Assembly: GCA_946482075.1 (NCBI GenBank)
Contig: CAMLQG010000063.1
Coordinates: forward strand, 1 to 20,332
Direction of reading: 5' to 3'
Origin: an uncultured Erythrobacteraceae bacterium
Lineage (GTDB): Bacteria > Pseudomonadota > Alphaproteobacteria > Sphingomonadales > Sphingomonadaceae
Length of the DNA: 20,332 nucleotides
This document shows, piece by piece, positions 15,616-20,332 of the stretch (position 1 is its first letter; each line of letters begins with the position of its first letter). The notes beneath the pieces are model-generated. The model searched no databases, was not told the origin of the DNA, and saw nothing but the letters and a program-made list of their open reading frames with translations. The translations under genes were made by a program, and so were the position numbers.

Positions 15616-18126
15616 TCAGTAGAGACCGCCCTGCTGCTCCGCAAAATTGGCCGGCTGTTCCGTCCGCCCGGCCGCTCCGGCAGCGCTGGCTCCCTGTTCG
15701 CGCCTGCGCAGGAGATCGAGGATTTCCTGGCGGGTCGCCGCAAGCTCGTCCTGGCGCGTGCTGCGCTTGGGTTCGGTGTCGGGCTTGAACGCTTCCCAGA
15801 TCACCGCCGCCTTCGGATCGCTTCCCGGCCAGCCGCCGAACACCCGCTTGCCGCTGCGCCTGTCCACCCGGACCATTCGGATACCCATCGGCGCGCGGAA
15901 CGGCTCGGCGTTCCATTTCGAGCGCGTCTCCTGGACGAACTGCTTGAAGATCGGTGCAGCGAACCGGCCGCCCTGCGCATATCCGCCGAGGCTGCGTGGC
16001 TTGTCGAAGCCGAGATAGGTGCCCGCGACGATATCCTGCGACCCGCCGACGAACCACACATCGGTCGGCCCGCTGGTCGTGCCCGTCTTGCCGAACAGGG
16101 GCAGCTTGAGATCGCGCAGCACGACTGCCGTACCGCGCTGGATCACGCCTTCGAGCATGTGGATGGTCTGATAAGCAGTCCTCGCATCCATCACCTGGCG
16201 GCCATGTTCGCGCAGGCGCGGCATCGGCTTGCCATCCCATTTCGGCATGTTGCACGCATTGCAGCGGCGCTTGTCCGCCCGCCAGATCACCTTGCCGTTG
16301 CGATCCTGCACATAGTCGATCAGCGTCGGATCGTGCTGCAGGCCGTTGTTGGCGAGGCCGGCATAAGCCGTCACCATCTTGAGCACAGTCGTGTCGCCCG
16401 CGCCCAGCGCGAAGGAGAGGTAGGGCTTGTAGTCGCCGATGCCCACGCGTTTGAATGTCCTGGTCACGCGGTCCATGCCCGTATCGTTCGCGATATGGAT
16501 GGTCATGAGATTGCGCGACTGTTCGAGGCCCCACCGCATGGTGTGCTCCCCACCGCCGCCGCCACCGAAATTGCGGAAGCACTTCTCGCCCGCGCTGCCC
16601 TGATAGACGCAGAACGTACCGTCCGACACCATCGAAGCCGGTGTCATCCCATTGTCCAGGCCGGTCGCATAGACGAACGGCTTGATCGTGGAACCTGGCT
16701 GACGCATCGCCTGGGTCGCCCGATTGAACGAACCGAGGCGATCGTCGAACCCGCCCTGCATCGCCAGCACGCGCCCGGTGTGCGGATCCATCGCCACGAA
16801 ACCGCCGGACACTTCGGGAATCGTCCTGACGGCATAGGCATTGCCGACCGGCGACGCAGCGATCACGTCGCCTGCGCGCAACGCATCGGGCAAGCCGATC
16901 AGCGGATATTCCTTGCCGTCGGGCATGCCGATCTGGGCACTGGCGCCGCTGCGCGACGTCACCACACCAACGCGCCAGTCCTTATAGTTCACTGCCAGAT
17001 AGGAACTGGCGAGCTGGCTGTGCCAAGAACCCTCGCCGAGGTCGATCTTCGCGATCGGCCCGGCCCAGGCGCGGCCGCCATGATAGCGGAACAGGCCGGC
17101 CCGCAGCGAATTGCGCGCCGCCTTCTGCATGGTCCGGTCGAGCGACGTGCGCACCCAGAGACCACCGGCATAGACACTGTGCGGTCCGTCTTCCGCCTTC
17201 TCGCCATATTTCTCGATCAGCTGGCGGCGGGCCTCTTCGAGGAAGTAGCCGGAATCGAACGCGCGCCCTGCCGATCGGCGGGGAACGAGCCCGAGCGGCA
17301 TGGCCTTGGCCGCGTCGGCCTGCGCCTGCGTCACGAAGTCGTTCGACGCCATCTGGTCGAGCACGAAATTGCGGCGGGCGATCGCCAGGTCCGCGTGCTG
17401 CGGGCGGCCATAGCGCTCCGGCGCCTTGGGCAGGATTGCGAGGAAGGCGGCCTCATGCAGCTGGAGATCGCCGACATCCTTGTCGAAATAGGCGCGTGCG
17501 GCGGCCTGCACGCCGAAGCTCTGCCGGCCGAGCGGAATCTCGTTGAGATAGAGCTCGAGGATCTGCGGCTTGGTCAGCACGCCTTCGATCCGACGGGCGA
17601 GGATCATTTCCTTGAGTTTGCGGGTGACGGAATATTCGTCACCCACCAGAATGTTCTTGGCCACCTGCTGGGTGATGGTCGAGCCACCCTTGGCGCGCTG
17701 GCCGGAGCCGATCTTGGTGACATAATCGAACACCGCGCCCACCAGGCCGGTGATGTCGACACCGCCATGGGTCCAGAACGTCTTGTCTTCCGCCGCGAGA
17801 TAGGCGTTGATCAGCATCGGCGGGAAATCGGCGAATTGCAGCTGCACGCGCCGTTCGCGAGCATAGCTGTCCACGATCTCCCCATCCACGCCGCGCACCA
17901 TCGTCGGCAAGGGTGGCTGGTAATCCAGCAGCGTCTCGGCATCCGGCAGATTGCGGGCCAGCGTCACCCAGACGAGGAGATAGAGAAGGACGAAGCCTAT
18001 CACCACGCCCATCGCCGCGCGGAACCAGCGCTTCTCGCGCCAGTTCGTCTTGAACCATTGCAGCGCGCCCTGCGTATCGCGCCGGATGCGGTAGCGGAAG
18101 GTGTCCGTGTTGGGTGTGTCGGCCAT
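15616..18126 (-). CDS. mrcA: Penicillin-binding protein 1A, bifunctional transglycosylase/transpeptidase
   Basis: An 836-residue class A PBP that polymerises and cross-links peptidoglycan in the periplasm. An N-terminal cytoplasmic stretch is followed by one transmembrane anchor (about 38-57). The GT51 domain shows AAEDKTFWTHGGVD, with catalytic Glu113, and KGGSTITQQVAKN (147-159). The transpeptidase has Ser479-Lys482 (GSTIKPF), Ser537-x-Asn539 (QSRN) and Lys680-Thr-Gly (FGKTGTTSG). Four cysteines in the transpeptidase region, Cys506, Cys516, Cys622 and Cys625 (RRCNAC), may form disulfides. The C-terminal 60 residues are charged and variable. The upstream neighbour is an amidase, so cell-wall synthesis and cutting genes sit together. 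No strong Shine-Dalgarno precedes ATG 18126. Confidence 0.96.
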   Translation of the reverse strand: MADTPNTDTFRYRIRRDTQGALQWFKTNWREKRWFRAAMGVVIGFVLLYLLVWVTLARNLPDAETLLDYQPPLPTMVRGVDGEIVDSYARERRVQLQFADFPPMLINAYLAAEDKTFWTHGGVDITGLVGAVFDYVTKIGSGQRAKGGSTITQQVAKNILVGDEYSVTRKLKEMILARRIEGVLTKPQILELYLNEIPLGRQSFGVQAAARAYFDKDVGDLQLHEAAFLAILPKAPERYGRPQHADLAIARRNFVLDQMASNDFVTQAQADAAKAMPLGLVPRRSAGRAFDSGYFLEEARRQLIEKYGEKAEDGPHSVYAGGLWVRTSLDRTMQKAARNSLRAGLFRYHGGRAWAGPIAKIDLGEGSWHSQLASSYLAVNYKDWRVGVVTSRSGASAQIGMPDGKEYPLIGLPDALRAGDVIAASPVGNAYAVRTIPEVSGGFVAMDPHTGRVLAMQGGFDDRLGSFNRATQAMRQPGSTIKPFVYATGLDNGMTPASMVSDGTFCVYQGSAGEKCFRNFGGGGGGEHTMRWGLEQSRNLMTIHIANDTGMDRVTRTFKRVGIGDYKPYLSFALGAGDTTVLKMVTAYAGLANNGLQHDPTLIDYVQDRNGKVIWRADKRRCNACNMPKWDGKPMPRLREHGRQVMDARTAYQTIHMLEGVIQRGTAVVLRDLKLPLFGKTGTTSGPTDVWFVGGSQDIVAGTYLGFDKPRSLGGYAQGGRFAAPIFKQFVQETRSKWNAEPFRAPMGIRMVRVDRRSGKRVFGGWPGSDPKAAVIWEAFKPDTEPKRSTRQDELAATRQEILDLLRRREQGASAAGAAGRTEQPANFAEQQGGLY

Positions 18127-18193
18127 AGTCTGGATCGCGCCCTAGCACGCCCTTTCCCGGTGATGCCAGACAGATTGCACGCCGTTCGTCGTC

Positions 18194-19063
18194 CTAATCC
18201 CGGCTCTGGCGTGCGAAGTAGACGCGGATCGCCTGGTCCACCGCATCGGCGAAGCGCGCCCTGCCCTCAGGAGATCCGAGGATCTGCGCATCCTTCGCGT
18301 TCGAGATATAGCCAGCCTCGAACAGGACCGAGGGGACGTCCGGCGATTTGAGCACCACGAAGGCGGCCGATCGCTGCGGGTCCTTCCGGAAGGCGAGCCT
18401 GCCCTGCCCTTCACGGGCTATCAGCTTGGCGAATTCGATCGAGTCCTCCCGCATCCTGCGCTGCGACAGATCGACCAGGATCGCGTTCACGGCGTCGCTG
18501 CGTCCATCAAGGGAGACGCCGTTGATCCGGTCCGCATTGTTTTCCCGCGCCGCGATCCGCGCGGCTTCGGTGTCGGAAGCCTTCTCCGACAGCGTATAGA
18601 TCGAGGCGCCGGTCGCCGAGGTATCCCCGCCGGTGGAATCGGCATGGATCGAAAGGAACAGATCGGCCCGGAGGCGCCGGGCGATATCCGATCGTTCCTG
18701 GAGGGCGAGGAAACGGTCGTCAGAGCGCGTCATCGCCACCCGAATCCCGCCTTTTTCCAGCAGGCGATCCCGCAGCCCACGCGCGAGAGCAAGCACGAGG
18801 TCCTTCTCCTTCATGGTCTCGCCGCTGGCGCCCGGATCGTGACCGCCATGCCCGGCATCGATCACCACGAGGGGCCGCGTGCCGTCCTCTGGTCCTTCCA
18901 CGGGGGGAAGGCCGACCGGTTCACCGGCTTCGGGCAGTTCCACCCGGATCACATAGCTTCGGCCAAGTTGCGGCGCGGGCAACTTCAGTCCAAGCGCAAC
19001 CAGCCCCGCGAATAGGACGAACGGCGCAATCACGGACAAGGCAAGCGGGCCACGCGGTAACAT
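18194..19063 (-). CDS. N-acetylmuramoyl-L-alanine amidase (Amidase_3)
   Basis: A 289-residue zinc amidase that cuts the bond between MurNAc and the stem peptide during daughter-cell separation. The N-terminal hydrophobic segment (LALSVIAPFVLFAGLVALGL, 7-26) is a signal or anchor. Zinc ligands are His72 (VIDAGHGGHD), Glu86 (MKEKDL) and His140 (LSIHADS); Glu249 (VLFEAGYISN) is the catalytic glutamate. There is no AMIN targeting domain, so it is shorter than E. coli AmiC. I start at ATG 19063; the open frame extends to 19198 but the added residues do not resemble a signal peptide. mrcA begins 67 bp downstream, so an operon is likely. Confidence 0.93.
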   Translation of the reverse strand: MLPRGPLALSVIAPFVLFAGLVALGLKLPAPQLGRSYVIRVELPEAGEPVGLPPVEGPEDGTRPLVVIDAGHGGHDPGASGETMKEKDLVLALARGLRDRLLEKGGIRVAMTRSDDRFLALQERSDIARRLRADLFLSIHADSTGGDTSATGASIYTLSEKASDTEAARIAARENNADRINGVSLDGRSDAVNAILVDLSQRRMREDSIEFAKLIAREGQGRLAFRKDPQRSAAFVVLKSPDVPSVLFEAGYISNAKDAQILGSPEGRARFADAVDQAIRVYFARQSRD

Positions 19064-19490
19064 CGGGAAGATGGTTAGGATCGTGAAACCATGGTGGAAA
19101 GGGCGTTTGTCACGTATTCCGCAATATGGTTGCCCCATTCTCGCACGAATGCTAGCAGCCCGATACGAGGGCTGTCCTGCCTTCCCGAAAAGCGACATTT
19201 CGAGCGCGCGACCCGCGAAGCAAGGAAATCGTTGTCAATCCGGGATTTGCAGCGCATGCTGTCGCACTCTCCGGACCTCGATATGGTCCGGTCGAAACAG
19301 GTTGATGCCGAAAATGAGAAGTCTCGTCCACGACCCATCGCCGCGACCGCTCCGTCGCGTCGCGGCGTGGCTGAACGAGACGGCGCGCCCCCAAAGCCCG
19401 CGCATTCCCTTTTTTGCAGACACGATCCGCTATGCCGACGCGAACGCGGTCGGCACTTTTCCTGCTTCCGCGCACGCTTCCGGCATTCGC

Positions 19491-19519
19491 CTGACGGTCC
19501 GCGGACTTTTCACATATAG
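19491..19519 (+). promoter_or_regulatory. Candidate rne promoter
   Basis: CTGACG (19491-19496, -35 like) and CATATA/ATATAG (19513-19519, -10 like) are 16-17 nt apart, the most promoter-like arrangement in the region. It would start transcription near 19525, giving a leader of about 48 nt before the rne ATG. Confidence 0.4.
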
Positions 19520-19559
19520 GCGCGCGCTGCACGGCCAGGCCGAGAGCACAGGGCGCGCC
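19519..19559 (+). promoter_or_regulatory. Hairpin in the rne leader
   Basis: GGCGCGC (19519-19525) pairs with GCGCGCC (19553-19559), with inner GGCC/GGCC pairing possible, ending two bases before the GGAGA ribosome binding site (19561-19565). In E. coli the rne leader folds and mediates autoregulation by RNase E; this shorter structure could do something similar, which is inference. Confidence 0.35.
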
Positions 19560-19572
19560 CGGAGAAATCATA

Positions 19573-20332
19573 ATGTCAACGCGCATGCTCATCGATGCGC
19601 GCCACCCGGAAGAAACGCGGGTGGCGGTGCTCAAGGGAAACCGTATTGAGGAATTCGACTTTGAATCTGCCGATCGCAAGCAGATCAAAGGGAATATTTA
19701 TCTTGCCAAGGTAACTCGGGTCGAACCGTCGCTTCAGGCGGCGTTCGTCGATTACGGCGGCAACCGCCACGGCTTTCTCGCTTTCAGCGAAATCCATCCC
19801 GATTATTATCAGATCCCCAAGGAGGATCGCGAAGCCCTGCTGGCCGAAGAAGCCGCCCATGCGGAGGAAGAGGCCGCCCTTCGCGCTGTCGATGATGACG
19901 ATCATGGCGAGGATTTCGAGGACGGCGAAGCGCTCGCCGATGATTTCGTCGGTGACGACAATGTCGAGGAAATCGACACGTCCGAAAAGGACCAGGTCGC
20001 CACGATCGAAGACGGCGCCGTAGCCGAGGAAGACATCGGCGCCGAGGGTGAGAACGGGGATGAGGAACGCTCCCCGCGCCGCCGCGGCCGTCGCCAGGGT
20101 GGCGCACGCTCCAAGCAGGCGGACGAACTGCGCGCCAAGCGCATGGCGCTGCGCCGCCGCTACAAGATCCAGGACGTGATCCAGCGCCGCCAGGTGCTGC
20201 TGGTCCAGGTCGTCAAGGAAGAGCGCGGCAACAAGGGCGCGGCGCTGACCACCTATCTGTCGCTCGCCGGCCGTTACTGCGTGCTGATGCCGAACACGAT
20301 GCACGGCGGCGGGATCAGCCGCAAGATTTCGA
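19573..20332 (+). CDS. rne: Ribonuclease E, N-terminal part, cut by window edge
   Basis: The first 253 codons of the essential RNA-decay and rRNA/tRNA-processing endonuclease. ATG 19573 follows GGAGA and gives MSTRMLIDARHPEETRVAVL. The S1 RNA-binding domain starts at about 36 (IKGNIYLAKVTRVEPSLQAA, FVDYGGNRHGFLAF) and resumes at about 200 (DVIQRRQVLLVQVVKEERGN, KGAALTTYLSLAGRY). Between them, residues ~84-195 form a large insert, strongly acidic up to ~165 and then Arg-rich (RSPRRRGRRQGGARSK). Such an S1 insert is typical of alphaproteobacterial RNase E and absent from E. coli. RNase G lacks it, which supports rne. The catalytic DNase I-like domain and scaffold lie beyond the edge. Confidence 0.95.
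   Translation, partial: MSTRMLIDARHPEETRVAVLKGNRIEEFDFESADRKQIKGNIYLAKVTRVEPSLQAAFVDYGGNRHGFLAFSEIHPDYYQIPKEDREALLAEEAAHAEEEAALRAVDDDDHGEDFEDGEALADDFVGDDNVEEIDTSEKDQVATIEDGAVAEEDIGAEGENGDEERSPRRRGRRQGGARSKQADELRAKRMALRRRYKIQDVIQRRQVLLVQVVKEERGNKGAALTTYLSLAGRYCVLMPNTMHGGGISRKIS

Larger units (their letters stand above)
19064..19572. other. Long divergent intergenic region between the amidase gene and rne
   Basis: 509 bp with no gene I can support; ORFs here lack family similarity and ribosome binding sites. It must contain promoters for the amidase-mrcA genes and for rne. On the minus strand TTGACA (19238-19233) is a perfect -35 hexamer, but the -10 at normal spacing is poor. A better rne promoter candidate is at 19491-19519 and a hairpin at 19519-19559. 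Nothing resembling a tRNA or CRISPR was seen. Confidence 0.5.

Noticed and set aside
15571..18351. A 926-codon plus-strand open frame covering the mrcA gene
   Set aside because: It is antisense to a PBP1A with all catalytic motifs. The frame stays open because of high GC codon bias, its product is His/Arg/Ala-rich without a recognisable domain, and no ribosome binding site is evident.
19091..19519. Open frames in the amidase-rne intergenic region
   Set aside because: No family resemblance, no ribosome binding site, and arginine/serine-rich composition typical of non-coding GC-rich DNA.

Overview
The window comes from a GC-rich alphaproteobacterium, most likely a member of the Sphingomonadales (Erythrobacter/Sphingomonas/Novosphingobium group). 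The grounds are the protein style (alphaproteobacterial NuoE with a C-terminal tail, an RNase E with a large acidic insert in its S1 domain, a YYRRRA-type small protein) and several dispersed palindromic repeat families known from that order. No replication, plasmid or phage genes are visible, so this looks like chromosomal core sequence. The genus call is an inference.

Region 1 (1-6057, minus strand) is the 5' part of the respiratory complex I operon, read nuoA-B-C-D-[NTF2-like ORF]-E-F-G; nuoG runs off the left edge. The first five genes are tightly packed: nuoA/nuoB overlap by 10 bp, nuoB/nuoC are 1 nt apart, nuoC/nuoD share ATGA, and nuoD/NTF2-like share GTGA. From the NTF2-like gene onward every junction instead carries a long palindromic repeat, and the three junctions are dominated by two repeat families plus remnants of two others. 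One of these repeats seems to have been inserted into an older one, leaving 9-bp direct repeats.

Region 2 (6058-9567) holds, after a divergent intergenic region, a plus-strand acetyl-CoA acetyltransferase. Next comes a 474-bp module with near-perfect 77-bp inverted repeats around a decayed GIY-YIG nuclease gene. A secreted SH3-domain protein (minus) and a divergent D-2-hydroxyacid dehydrogenase of the glyoxylate/hydroxypyruvate reductase type (plus) follow. The IR/GIY-YIG module is the most suggestive non-standard structure in the window: a short repeat family apparently packaged with a nuclease.

Region 3 (9568-11590) begins with 440 bp of intergenic DNA carrying two more repeat palindromes. 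An orphan ammonium transporter (amtB, with no adjacent glnK) follows and converges on a 56-codon ORF. That small ORF has a strong Shine-Dalgarno sequence and an FNR/FixK-type palindrome upstream.

Region 4 (11591-19063, minus strand) is read in the order N-acetylmuramoyl-L-alanine amidase, PBP1A (mrcA), periplasmic peroxiredoxin, peptide chain release factor 2 (prfB), a lipobox-bearing SAM-methyltransferase (TGATG-coupled to prfB) and a nitronate-monooxygenase-like flavoprotein with a C-terminal cysteine cluster. Region 5 (19573 to the right edge, plus strand) is the 5' part of rne (RNase E), divergent from the amidase across a ~500-bp intergenic region with a candidate promoter and leader hairpin close to rne. 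No tRNA, rRNA, CRISPR array or intact insertion sequence was found.
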